NCBI GenBank assembly: GCA_001603075.1
Contig: LVBB01000123.1
Span: 1-40,641 of the forward strand
Source of the DNA: Phycisphaerales bacterium Planc_01
Lineage (GTDB): Bacteria > Planctomycetota > Phycisphaerae > Sedimentisphaerales > Anaerobacaceae
DNA length: 40,641 nt
Reading direction: 5' to 3'
Shown here: positions 32,798-40,597 of the stretch, piece after piece
How the letters are laid out: every line of letters starts with the position of its first letter
Position numbering within the stretch: position 1 is the stretch's first letter
Position numbers and translations under genes: made by a program
The notes under the pieces: model-generated
The model's input: the letters and a program-made list of their open reading frames with translations, nothing else
Databases searched by the model: none
Told to the model about the DNA's origin: nothing

Positions 32798-33808
32798 TCA
32801 CTGCGTGTTGAGGAGGACGATTGTCATGGTCGTCTGCACTCCGCCCTGCGGCGGGGCAGGAATCGCCTTGGTCGCCGGATCGTTCGAGGCCAGCCGCGGC
32901 CTGGGAATCTCGGGAGTGGCGATCATCATGGTCGTGTTGTTCTCGGGGGTCGAGAGGATATCCCCTCCAGGCATTGCCTGGGCAAAGCTATTCAGGACCA
33001 CTACGCCGCGGGCCACTTGCACGCTGGCTTCGGTGCTGTCCTGCTTGACGATCTGTGCGATCTGACGCACAGTCACCGGCTCGATAACAACCGGGTCTGC
33101 GAAGCGGTCCGTATCGACCACCAATGTCGCCGAGTCGAAATTCGTCCAGATCGTGCCGAGATCGGCCACGAGGCGGTCGAGCCCTTCCCGGCTGCATTCG
33201 ATCCGGTAGACTCTTCTATCGGCCAGGGTCTGCGTCTCGGCGAACCCTTTCAGGCCGTTGTCTTCAATGGCCGCCTTGATGAATGCGTCGGCCTGGGTCA
33301 GCGACGCCGTCCGCAGTTCCAGTCGTCCGGAGAACCCCTGTCCGGCCACGACGACAGGCGCTGGGGCTACGGATGGCGCGTTGGGAATCACCTGGATCGG
33401 ACGCGGCGCATCGGCCACGGGTCGGACCGATACGGCCGGCGAAACCGGCGCGACGATCTGATAAACGACCGCCCCGAGCCCCCCCATCAGGGCGATCATC
33501 GCAGCGGCCGCCAGGAATCGACGAATCTTCAGGTGCCGCGCCCCGGCTCGCGACACGGTCGGCGCCGCATGGCTGTCCAGCAGCGTCCGTCGTTCCAGGG
33601 ACCGCTTGACTTGTTCGAGCATATCGATCGGTGCCGGCTCGGCCGGCAAGGCGTTGACCAGATTCTTGCAGTTCTGAAGCTGCCGCAGACGCCGTGCCAC
33701 CTCTGCGTCGCGGGCCACCAGGCGCTGCACCTCCGTCTGCTGGCGGAGCGGCAGTTCGCCGTCAATGAAACTGCAGAGCAGCTCATCGATCTGTGGATTC
33801 GCCTTCAT
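32798..33808 (-). CDS. Membrane anti-sigma factor
   Basis: 336 residues. The N-terminal helical domain (about 1-60) starts IDELLCSFIDGELPLRQQTEV, the typical opening of anti-sigma domains, but without the full His-x3-Cys-x2-Cys zinc motif. One membrane segment (about 97-118, FLAAAAMIALMGGLGAVVYQIV) separates it from a Pro/Val-rich linker and an outer domain (about 165-300) of mixed alpha/beta type that I do not recognise. Its start overlaps the sigma stop codon by 4 bp (ATGA), so the pair is translationally coupled. It should hold the ECF sigma at the membrane until an envelope signal arrives. Confidence 0.85.
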   Translation of the reverse strand: MKANPQIDELLCSFIDGELPLRQQTEVQRLVARDAEVARRLRQLQNCKNLVNALPAEPAPIDMLEQVKRSLERRTLLDSHAAPTVSRAGARHLKIRRFLAAAAMIALMGGLGAVVYQIVAPVSPAVSVRPVADAPRPIQVIPNAPSVAPAPVVVAGQGFSGRLELRTASLTQADAFIKAAIEDNGLKGFAETQTLADRRVYRIECSREGLDRLVADLGTIWTNFDSATLVVDTDRFADPVVIEPVTVRQIAQIVKQDSTEASVQVARGVVVLNSFAQAMPGGDILSTPENNTTMMIATPEIPRPRLASNDPATKAIPAPPQGGVQTTMTIVLLNTQ

Positions 33809-34413
33809 TTCTGCATAGCCTCCAAAACCTCTCTCAGATGGCTCCTGGCACGGCTGAGCCGGCTCCGGACGGTCCCGAGCTCAATGTTCAGAACGTCCGC
33901 AATCTCGGCGTAGTTCATGCCTTCGATATCACGGAGCACCATCACCGCCCGCTGAGGCTCTTCGAGCTTCAACAGGGCTTGCTTTGCCAGATCACACAAC
34001 TCCCGACGCTGTGCCAGGACCGCCGGATCGGCGGCGCTTTCGTCGCTCAAGAAATCCTTGAGCCCCTGCCTTGCCTGACTGTCGGACTCGTCTTCCTCGG
34101 CATCGAGAGAACGAGTCGCCATCTTGGCGTTTCTCTGACAGTAGTTCAGCGTCAGGTTGACGGCAATGCGAAATACCCAGGTGTAAAAGCTACTCCTGCC
34201 TTTGAACTTGTCGATGCTCTCAATGACTTTGACAAACGTCTCCTGCGTAAGTTCCGCGGCATCGTCGGAGTTGCCGGAGATTTTCAGGATCACGTTGAAA
34301 ATGCGGCCCTGGTACTTGAGGATCAGCCGCTCCATGGCCTCCAGATCGCCGCGCTGCGACCGCTGGACCAGCACCGAGTCGTCGATGTTGATACTTGCTG
34401 CGCTCAAAGGCAC
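33805..34413 (-). CDS. ECF RNA polymerase sigma factor (RpoE-like)
   Basis: 202 residues. Region 2 contains LTQETFVKVIESIDKFKG and YTWVFRIAVNLTLNYCQR; region 4 contains PQRAVMVLRDIEGMNYAEIAD and the recognition helix GTVRSRLSRARSHL. There is no extra domain. I choose the GTG at 34413, since GAGAGG lies about 6 nt before it; the frame is open to 34464, where the residues look non-coding. The membrane anti-sigma gene overlaps its end by 4 bp. A sigma70-like promoter is at 34517-34489. Confidence 0.93.
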   Translation of the reverse strand: MPLSAASINIDDSVLVQRSQRGDLEAMERLILKYQGRIFNVILKISGNSDDAAELTQETFVKVIESIDKFKGRSSFYTWVFRIAVNLTLNYCQRNAKMATRSLDAEEDESDSQARQGLKDFLSDESAADPAVLAQRRELCDLAKQALLKLEEPQRAVMVLRDIEGMNYAEIADVLNIELGTVRSRLSRARSHLREVLEAMQK

Positions 34414-34488
34414 CGTTTTCCTCTCATTTGAAGGGTCTGGCGGGTCGGCGGCCCTGCCCCACACAATCCTACCGTCTAAGGGCCGGTC

Positions 34489-34517
34489 ATCATCGCAGAT
34501 CGTGCGTTTGGGGTCAA
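34489..34517 (-). promoter_or_regulatory. Promoter of the sigma / anti-sigma operon
   Basis: On the minus strand TTGACC (34517-34512), 17 nt, GATGAT (34494-34489) form a plausible promoter. RNA would start near 34482, about 70 nt before the GTG. The 342-bp gap 34414-34755 otherwise holds only the rplU terminator and no protein-coding gene; in particular no L27 gene. Confidence 0.45.
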
Positions 34518-34684
34518 TCGAATTCGACGGGAATCAAGCCGGGCGAAGCTGTCGGATGGGCCGCAGCATGCTGCATCGGACGAACGGAAGGAAGCATGAT
34601 GAGTGGTGTGTTTTCGGACGTTTGGCCGGCGACAAGCGATCCCGCCGATAACCGGCCCCATTTGCCGAACGGAAGAAGCAACGG

Positions 34685-34721
34685 AAAAGAAACGGCTCGA
34701 CCGCGTGATGCAGCCGAGCCG
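34685..34721 (-). terminator. Rho-independent terminator of rplU
   Basis: On the minus strand CGGCTCG (34721-34715) pairs with CGAGCCG (34699-34693) around a 15-nt loop, and TTTCTTTT (34692-34685) follows. It lies 35 bp after the rplU stop, so the rplU transcript seems to end there. Confidence 0.65.
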
Positions 34722-34755
34722 GCAGACTCGCTCAAGCGACGCTCGTCAGTGCGTC

Positions 34756-35085
34756 TCAGGCTTGGATCTTGTCGATCGTGACCTGAAGGTACTTCTGGCG
34801 ATGGCCGATGCGGCACTTGCTGTTCTTGCGTCGGCGGAAGTACGTGACGTAAAGCTTCTCGCCCTTGACCACAGCCTCCTCGGCGGCTCCGTCGAAGGAC
34901 GCGATGACCTTCGCCCCATCCACATAGGGGGTCCCGAGCCGGCTGTTGGCGCCGTCGCCGACGAACAGGACCTTGTCCAGCTCGATCTGCGTGGCTTTGG
35001 GATCGACGTCCACCAGCTCGATGTTCAGGCGATCGCCCTCGGCCACCTTGTGTTGTTTTCCGCCCTGCTCGATCACTGCGTACAT
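34756..35085 (-). CDS. rplU: Large ribosomal subunit protein bL21
   Basis: 109 residues, complete. The start MYAVIEQGGKQHKVAEGD and the C-terminal YFRRRKNSKCRIGHRQKYLQV are the classic L21 signatures (23S rRNA binding). TGGAG precedes the ATG. In most bacteria rpmA (bL27) and often obgE follow directly; here a terminator comes 35 bp after the stop and the next gene is an ECF sigma factor, so rplU is a single-gene unit. Confidence 0.97.
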   Translation of the reverse strand: MYAVIEQGGKQHKVAEGDRLNIELVDVDPKATQIELDKVLFVGDGANSRLGTPYVDGAKVIASFDGAAEEAVVKGEKLYVTYFRRRKNSKCRIGHRQKYLQVTIDKIQA

Positions 35086-35129
35086 TTCAATAGCTCCAGG
35101 TCAAGGACTGCAATCTTGGAAAAACCGAT

Positions 35130-35158
35130 ATAGTACGCCTCCGGGCCATTTTTGTAAA
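35130..35158 (-). promoter_or_regulatory. Promoter of rplU
   Basis: On the minus strand TTTACA (35158-35153), 17 nt, TACTAT (35135-35130). The RNA would start near 35123 and give a short leader of about 38 nt, too short for a large structured leader. Confidence 0.45.
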
Positions 35159-35238
35159 GACATTTCTGCGGGTTTTTCGTATTCTGTGGGCCACCGGTGG
35201 TGCCCGGACGTGAACGGATGCCTTTTCGGAGTGCCTTG

Positions 35239-36072
35239 ATGAAACTGGCCATGCTCAACGACAGGATCGTGCCTGTCGAATCGCTCGATCCGATCTACTT
35301 TGATCGGGGAATCTACTTCGGGGACGGGGTCTATGAGGTCCTGCGCAGCTATCACGGGCGGCTTTTCGCCCTGGATGACCACCTGGCCCGGTTCGCCCGC
35401 AGCCTGGCGGAGGTCCGCATCACAAGCGTGGATATCGACGAGGTTCGCCGCCGGGTCGAACGGGCGTTTGCCGCCAGCGGTCTGCCCGATGCCAAGATCT
35501 ACTTCCACGTGACCCGGGGCTCAGCCCCCCGAAATCACGTCTGGAACGCCGATCTGGAGCCGAATTTTTTCCTGACCGTCAGCGAAGTGCCCGACGATAC
35601 CCGGGACAAGGCCGAGGGGATCACCGTCTCGACCCACCCCGACTGGCGATGGAGGCGCTGCGACATCAAGTCGCTGAACCTGCTGGCCAACGTCCTGGCC
35701 CGTCAGGATGCGGCGGAAAAGGGCTGTGGAGAGGCGATTCTGGTCGATGAAGCGGGCTTGATCACCGAGGGCGCCGGATCGGGCTTCTTCGGCATCCTGG
35801 ACCGCAGCCTCTGGACTGCCCCCCTCTCAGCCAACATCCTGCCGTCCATCACGCGGAAATTCGTGCTCCAGGCGGCCCGGAACCTCGGGATGGAAGTCGT
35901 GGAGAAGTGCCTGACGCCACAACAGGCGGCCTCGGCCACCGAGCTATTCATCGTGGTGACCACCAAGGACATCGTCCCGGTGGTCAAGTTCGACGACGCG
36001 GTCATCGGCAACGGCAAACCCGGCCCCCAGACCGCCGCCCTGATCGCCGAATTTCGCAGGTTTACCGTCTGA
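35239..36072 (+). CDS. dat: D-amino acid aminotransferase (class IV)
   Basis: 277 residues, fold-type IV PLP enzyme. The PLP lysine is Lys144 in CDIKSLNLLANVLAR, with Glu177 in LITEGAGSGFF. The substrate-binding residues of Bacillus D-amino acid aminotransferase (Tyr31, Arg98, His100, Lys145) fall at almost the same numbers here: Tyr32 (FGDGVYEV), Arg98 and His100 in TRGSAPRNH. This separates it from branched-chain aminotransferase and aminodeoxychorismate lyase. It should interconvert D-alanine and D-glutamate for peptidoglycan. The ATG at 35239 has CGGAG 8 nt upstream; the frame is open from 35197 without support. It is divergent from rplU, and a bidirectional terminator follows. Confidence 0.92.
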   Translation: MKLAMLNDRIVPVESLDPIYFDRGIYFGDGVYEVLRSYHGRLFALDDHLARFARSLAEVRITSVDIDEVRRRVERAFAASGLPDAKIYFHVTRGSAPRNHVWNADLEPNFFLTVSEVPDDTRDKAEGITVSTHPDWRWRRCDIKSLNLLANVLARQDAAEKGCGEAILVDEAGLITEGAGSGFFGILDRSLWTAPLSANILPSITRKFVLQAARNLGMEVVEKCLTPQQAASATELFIVVTTKDIVPVVKFDDAVIGNGKPGPQTAALIAEFRRFTV

Positions 36073-36094
36073 GGGCTGCTCCCCGGGAAACAGC

Positions 36095-36125
36095 AAGGGG
36101 GCTGCACCACAGGCAGCCCCCTTTT
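36095..36125. terminator. Bidirectional Rho-independent terminator
   Basis: AAGGGGGCTGC (36095-36105) pairs with GCAGCCCCCTT (36113-36123) around a 7-nt loop and is followed by TT. It sits between the convergent ends of dat and the MFS gene and probably serves dat in particular. Confidence 0.8.
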
Positions 36126-36148
36126 CGTTCGAAGACCAATCAGCACGG

Positions 36149-37351
36149 TCAGATCAGCGGCACCGTCCCTTTGTAGAAAAGCACCAAGGCGATCACGCAG
36201 ACCAACATGATGACCGCCGGGACCATCCAGACCTTCTGCCACTGGAACTGATCGCCCACTTTGAACCTGTCCATCACAATACCCGCCAGTTGGGTGCCGC
36301 CGAACAAGGCCACGCCGCTCTGGGCCGTGAAGATCAGGGCCTGCATGGAGCCGCCCGCTCCTTCCGGCGCCACCGCCCCGGCGTACATCTGTCCGGCGAT
36401 GATAAAGAACACATAGGCCAATCCGTGAAAGGCCTGCGAAACGGCGATTACAAGCGGCGGACGGGGGATGATATAGATGACGAACAGGACCACCCAGGAA
36501 GCGGCTCCGGCCACCAACGTCCACCTGTACCCTCCTTTGCCCACCAGCCAACTGAGGACAAAGAGCGTGGCGGCCGCCTGCACAGCCTGAGCGATCGCCA
36601 TGGAGGCCGGCACGTTCTTGGCCGGGATGCGGTTGTCCTGCATGAACTGTGCGGTGCCGAGGAAGTAGAACTGCATCATTCCCGGCGCGACCATCGAAAT
36701 CAGAAGGAAGACCAGAAACGTCGGAATCTTCAGCATGCCCAGCGCCGAGCTTCCTGCCTCGCCGGCCGGCGGCGTGCTCGGCATGAAGCCGCCACAGATG
36801 ACCGCCATGGCCACCGACAAGACCGCGGCCAATATCAGGCAATCGCGGCCCTGTTCGCCGGTCTTGAAGATCCATCGCCAGCCGGTCAGGAAGTACCCGG
36901 CCACCGCCCAGGCAATCGGCGCCCACATGAAGATGTAGGCGGATTGGGCTGTATCCACGTTGTTCTTCGCCAGGTGATGGAACATCAGTGCGTTGACCAA
37001 AGGCAACGTCGCCGCATAGCACAGCGCGTAGAGCAGGATCACCGTGAACAGCGACTTGAAGTCTCTGCGATAGCTCGCAATGAACAGCAGCACCATGCCG
37101 GCGAGGTGGGCCACCGCCAGAATGTACTCGGCGTTGAAGTACTTGTCCGCCAGGTATCCGGCCAGCAACGGCATGAAGATGCACGCCAATGGCAGGGCCG
37201 AATAGACCCAGCCGGTCTGCTTGCCGCTGAACTTCAGCGGCCCCAGCAGCCGCGCCGCCAAGACAGGATACCACGCGCCCCAGACCGCGAACTCCAACGC
37301 CATCAACGCGCTGAGCTTCCAATACAGGGCTGAATCCATCCCGAAAGTCAT
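36149..37351 (-). CDS. MFS transporter, nucleoside:H+ symporter-like (NupG/XapB type)
   Basis: 400 residues with about twelve membrane helices. The N-terminal MALEFAVWGAWYPVL and the next segment FSGKQTGWVYSALPLACIFMPLLAGYLADKYF-like region (about 40-72) match the nucleoside/proton symporter branch of the MFS (PF03825 type); the C-terminal half has the similar VALFGGTQLAGIVMD. Substrate is uncertain: in Planctomycetes such carriers are found with sugar-catabolism genes, as here. AAGGAG precedes the ATG. It is the last gene of an operon with a sugar isomerase (38 bp) and a Gfo/Idh dehydrogenase. Confidence 0.85.
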   Translation of the reverse strand: MTFGMDSALYWKLSALMALEFAVWGAWYPVLAARLLGPLKFSGKQTGWVYSALPLACIFMPLLAGYLADKYFNAEYILAVAHLAGMVLLFIASYRRDFKSLFTVILLYALCYAATLPLVNALMFHHLAKNNVDTAQSAYIFMWAPIAWAVAGYFLTGWRWIFKTGEQGRDCLILAAVLSVAMAVICGGFMPSTPPAGEAGSSALGMLKIPTFLVFLLISMVAPGMMQFYFLGTAQFMQDNRIPAKNVPASMAIAQAVQAAATLFVLSWLVGKGGYRWTLVAGAASWVVLFVIYIIPRPPLVIAVSQAFHGLAYVFFIIAGQMYAGAVAPEGAGGSMQALIFTAQSGVALFGGTQLAGIVMDRFKVGDQFQWQKVWMVPAVIMLVCVIALVLFYKGTVPLI

Positions 37352-37389
37352 TTCATTCTCCTTGAATCGCCAGGCGACCGTGTGTCATG

Positions 37390-38205
37390 TCACTTCGCGG
37401 CAGCCAACCGCTGGACTGCCTTCTGGATATCCCCGAAACGATCGTCGCCCGCCTCTCGCTCGATGGCCAGTGCCCCATCGAAACCGACCTCTTCGAGCGC
37501 CGCCAGGAACTCGGCGATGCCGACCTGACCGTCGCCCCAAGGCACTTCGGCGCCCCACGTTCCCGGCTGGCTGGTGCGCAGCGCATCCTTGATGTGGATG
37601 TGCCGAATCCACGGCGCCAGCGTCCGGACCGCCTCGATGGGGTCGCCTTTGTCGTAGAGAATCATGTTGGCCGGATCGAAGTTGACGCCGACGGAGTTGT
37701 GGTCCAGTTCCTCCAGGAAGTGCCGCAACTCCTTGGCGGTCTCCTGGCCCGTCTCCAGCAGGAAGATCACACCGTTCTCCTCCGCCACATCGGCCAGAGC
37801 GCTGATGCGTTTGGTCACCTTCGCGGCGTGCTCCTTATTCGTCTCGTCAATGAAACCGGCGTGCATCGAGAGGTACTTGACGCCCAGTTCGGCTGTCACC
37901 TCGGCCGCCTGGATGAACAGATCGCGATCGCCCTGCCAGTATTCGTCGGGGACGACGCCGCCGGTGGCCTTGATCGTGTCCAGGGTCGAATAGTCCTCGT
38001 GCGCGAAATTCATCATGGTCGAGGTGATCGTCCAGTCCTGTGCGCGGACCGCGGCGAGGAACCGCTCGCGCCCGGCGCCGGTCGCGCCGGCCACCGCGAG
38101 GTGCACGTGCTGCAGACCCAACTCGTTCATCGCCTTGGCAACACCGGGAACGTCTGTCTGGAGCGACCAACTGCAAACGCCTACGGGCCAATTCCTGCAT
38201 TTCAT
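37390..38205 (-). CDS. Sugar phosphate isomerase/epimerase (xylose isomerase-like TIM barrel)
   Basis: 271 residues, a single TIM barrel of the AP_endonuc_2 family. Likely metal ligands are Glu151 (FLLETGQ), Asp177 (GVNFDPANM), His204 (RHIHIKD) and Glu249 (LAIEREAG), in the order typical of hydroxypyruvate isomerase, inosose dehydratase and tagatose epimerase relatives. There is no signal peptide, so it acts in the cytoplasm. The exact substrate cannot be read. AGGAG lies 6 nt before the ATG. It lies between the dehydrogenase (25 bp) and the MFS gene, so the three probably take up and oxidise or epimerise one sugar or cyclitol. Confidence 0.9.
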   Translation of the reverse strand: MKCRNWPVGVCSWSLQTDVPGVAKAMNELGLQHVHLAVAGATGAGRERFLAAVRAQDWTITSTMMNFAHEDYSTLDTIKATGGVVPDEYWQGDRDLFIQAAEVTAELGVKYLSMHAGFIDETNKEHAAKVTKRISALADVAEENGVIFLLETGQETAKELRHFLEELDHNSVGVNFDPANMILYDKGDPIEAVRTLAPWIRHIHIKDALRTSQPGTWGAEVPWGDGQVGIAEFLAALEEVGFDGALAIEREAGDDRFGDIQKAVQRLAAAK

Positions 38206-38230
38206 GTGCGTCTCCTATTCCTTCCCTCAA

Positions 38231-39250
38231 TTACCGAATTGTGACTCGCTCTCGCTTGCGGATCGATTCCCTCTCCGCCTCCACGATCTTCACCGAGTCC
38301 CGGGACTGCTCGAGTGTGATGATCGGCGGCACCGCCTGGCCCTGGATGCGCCGGGCGAAATGCTCGACCTGTCGGACATAACCGTCCTGAGATAAGACCT
38401 CGGGAGTGAAGGCCTCGCCTTGGGCCGGGCAGACCCGCAACGCCGGCTGCCGTGTCAGATCGTAGACGATCGTGGCCTTCTCCATGACCAAATTAAAGCT
38501 CATCTCGAAGCCGAAGCCGGGCATCATCCCCCAGCCGCCCTCAGCGGTGACGACCTGGTCGTCGCCGTAGATGTACTGCGTGACGATATGAATCAGCTGC
38601 CCCTTCGGACCGGCCGCCCCCTGGCTGCACACCGCCTTCGGCACGCCGAGGAGATACTGAACGAAATCGGTGTCGTGAATGTGCAGGTCCAGCGCGACGC
38701 CGCCGCTGCGCTTCTCGTCCGTGAACCAGTTGTCCAGGCTCCAGCCGGGAGGCGACCCCAGCCGCTGAAACATCGCCGCGACCACCTTGCCGTATTGGCC
38801 GCCGTCGACCAGTTCTTTGGCCTTGACATACTCGGGCCAGAATCGCAGGCAGTGGCCGATCTGAAGGACCTTTCCGCTCTTCTGCGCCGCCGCGATCATG
38901 CGCTCGCAGTCGCCCACGGTCAATGCCATCGGCTTCTCGCACAGCACGTTGACCCCATGTGACAGGGCTCGCTCGGAGAATTCGGCGTGAAGATAGGTGG
39001 GCAGGGTCAGCGAGATAGCATCCAGCCCCGCCTTCGAGATCATCTGGTCGAAATCGGCAAACAGCTCGATCCCGGTGAAATCGATGTCCCCGGCCGCCCC
39101 GTCGATATTGCCCACCGCCCTGTGCGTGTCCTCTTTGATGTTCGGATTCGCATCGCAGACCGCGACGACTTGGGCATCGTCTCGCGCGTCCCAGCAGCGA
39201 AAGTGCATTCGTCCCATGAATCCGAACCCAACGACTCCTACTCTCAGCAT
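38231..39250 (-). CDS. Gfo/Idh/MocA-family NAD(P)-dependent oxidoreductase
   Basis: 339 residues. The N-terminal Rossmann motif GVVGFGFMGRMH (5-16), the CDAN segment at about 32-35 and the signature CEKPMALT near residue 102 identify the family; the C-terminal alpha/beta domain contains GGVALDLHIHDTDFVQYLLG with the conserved Asp/His pair. Members oxidise sugars or cyclitols such as myo-inositol or 1,5-anhydro-sugars. GGGAGGT precedes the ATG at 39250. The frame is open upstream to 40591, antisense to the next gene, but this is a shadow. First gene of a three-gene operon with promoter at 39420-39391. Confidence 0.93.
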   Translation of the reverse strand: MLRVGVVGFGFMGRMHFRCWDARDDAQVVAVCDANPNIKEDTHRAVGNIDGAAGDIDFTGIELFADFDQMISKAGLDAISLTLPTYLHAEFSERALSHGVNVLCEKPMALTVGDCERMIAAAQKSGKVLQIGHCLRFWPEYVKAKELVDGGQYGKVVAAMFQRLGSPPGWSLDNWFTDEKRSGGVALDLHIHDTDFVQYLLGVPKAVCSQGAAGPKGQLIHIVTQYIYGDDQVVTAEGGWGMMPGFGFEMSFNLVMEKATIVYDLTRQPALRVCPAQGEAFTPEVLSQDGYVRQVEHFARRIQGQAVPPIITLEQSRDSVKIVEAERESIRKRERVTIR

Positions 39251-39390
39251 CGTAGCAAACCTCCCTATCGCGCGGGTCCCCCGCCGGTGGACCTTCGGTC
39301 GGACGGGGTGCGAAGTGATCTTTCTTGCCTTTGCCCAATCGCACATCTCATAGCGAGACGGTTCTCCAATATGCACTCTCAAGAAGGCGA

Positions 39391-39420
39391 ATTCTATCAG
39401 ACCGGCCCGATCCACGCCAA
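39391..39420 (-). promoter_or_regulatory. Extended -10 promoter of the Gfo/Idh operon
   Basis: On the minus strand TTGGCG (39420-39415), 18 nt and TAGAAT (39396-39391), preceded by TGA, form an extended -10 promoter. RNA would begin near 39384, about 134 nt before the ATG. The 312-bp gap 39251-39562 contains no gene; I saw no B12 riboswitch box and no clear plus-strand promoter. Confidence 0.45.
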
Positions 39421-39562
39421 GTGATTTCTCACAATCGCCCGACAAATCCAGGCCATTCGAAAGAGGATGGACATTGTCTGTGGGATCGCTATCATGCGTG
39501 GTACGCGGGCTTCCGGGTGGCGAAGCCGACGAACCGAGCCGATCCGGCGACAGGAGCGATCG

Positions 39563-40597
39563 ATGGCAAGCACGATGACACCGAAAGAGCGAATCTATGC
39601 GACCCTGCGAGGCGAACCGATCGACCGCCTGGCCGTGACGCCGATCTTCATGGCCTGGTCCGCCCACTTCATCGGACGCACCTATCGGGACTACTACCTC
39701 GACGCCGACGTGCTCGCCGCCTCGCAGCAGGCCGTGACAGGGACGTTCCATCTGGACCAGATCAGTGCGATCAGCGACCCCTGGCGCGAGGCGTCCGCCT
39801 ACGGCATGGAGTTTGAGTATCCGCCCGAAGGGGTCGGCAAGCCCAAGGGATCGCTGATTCGCGAGCCCGATGACGTTGCACGCGTCGCGTCGTTCGAGAT
39901 CGAGAAGGCCGAGCGTCCCAGGCAGCGCGTCGAGAGCGTCGCGAGGATGGCGGCGGCCGTCGGACAGACCCACAGCGTTCTCGGCTGGGTCGAGGGCCCC
40001 ATCGCCGAATATGCCGACTTGCGGGGCGTCGAGAACACCTTCATGGACCTGATCGACAAGCCCGAGATGTATCTCCAGACGGCCAAGGTCATCGTGGACA
40101 ACGCAATTCGCTTTGCGCGGGCCCAGATTGATGCCGGCGCCGACATGATCGGCGTCGGTGATGCGGTCGCCAGCCTTATCAATCCCGCGATGTACGAGCA
40201 GTTCGTGCTGCCGTTCGAAAGAACGTTGATCGACGCGATTCACGAGGCCGGTGCGACGGTCAAGCTGCACATCTGCGGCAACATCGCCAACAACATCGCG
40301 CCGATGGCCCGGACGGGCGCCGACATCATTGACGTCGATTGGATGGTCTCGCTGGGCGCGGCGCGCGAGGCCGTCGGTCCCGACGTCACGCTGGCGGGCA
40401 ATTTCGATCCCACCGCCGTGCTGTTGCAGGGTACGCCGCAGGACGTCGCCGAGGCGGCCCGACGGTGCATCACCTTCGCCGGCGCCAAGTTCATCCTGCA
40501 GCCTGGTTGTGAGGTTCCTCCCGGCACGCCCGAAGCCAACCTGCGCGCCTTCTGCCCCTGCGAGGGCTGCCTGATTGCCGACGATCTGCACCGCTGA
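39563..40597 (+). CDS. URO-D superfamily protein, MtaA-like methyltransferase type
   Basis: 344 residues of the uroporphyrinogen decarboxylase fold. It carries the zinc triad of MtaA/CmuA-like corrinoid methyltransferases, His236-x-Cys238 in KLHICGN and Cys316 in LQPGCEVPPGTP, while the typical HemE N-terminal Arg/Asp signature is missing. So a methyl transfer to or from a corrinoid or thiol is more likely than haem synthesis. The last residues contain three further cysteines in CPCEGC (331-336), an unusual tail. AGGAG (39552-39556) lies 6 nt before the ATG at 39563; the frame is open from 39467. It is divergent from the sugar operon. No corrinoid protein gene is visible in the window. Confidence 0.85.
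   Translation: MASTMTPKERIYATLRGEPIDRLAVTPIFMAWSAHFIGRTYRDYYLDADVLAASQQAVTGTFHLDQISAISDPWREASAYGMEFEYPPEGVGKPKGSLIREPDDVARVASFEIEKAERPRQRVESVARMAAAVGQTHSVLGWVEGPIAEYADLRGVENTFMDLIDKPEMYLQTAKVIVDNAIRFARAQIDAGADMIGVGDAVASLINPAMYEQFVLPFERTLIDAIHEAGATVKLHICGNIANNIAPMARTGADIIDVDWMVSLGAAREAVGPDVTLAGNFDPTAVLLQGTPQDVAEAARRCITFAGAKFILQPGCEVPPGTPEANLRAFCPCEGCLIADDLHR

Noticed and set aside
34414-34755. Possible rpmA (L27) gene
   Set aside because: None of the frames in this gap contains L27 features; a terminator and a promoter account for the sequence.
39251-40591. N-terminal extension of the Gfo/Idh frame by 447 codons, antisense to the URO-D gene
   Set aside because: The Rossmann start MLRVGVVGFG has an ideal ribosome site at 39250, and the upstream part has no domain and mirrors a real gene's codons.
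39563-40597. HemE uroporphyrinogen decarboxylase for haem synthesis
   Set aside because: The His-x-Cys...Cys zinc triad and the missing HemE signature place it with MtaA-like methyltransferases.
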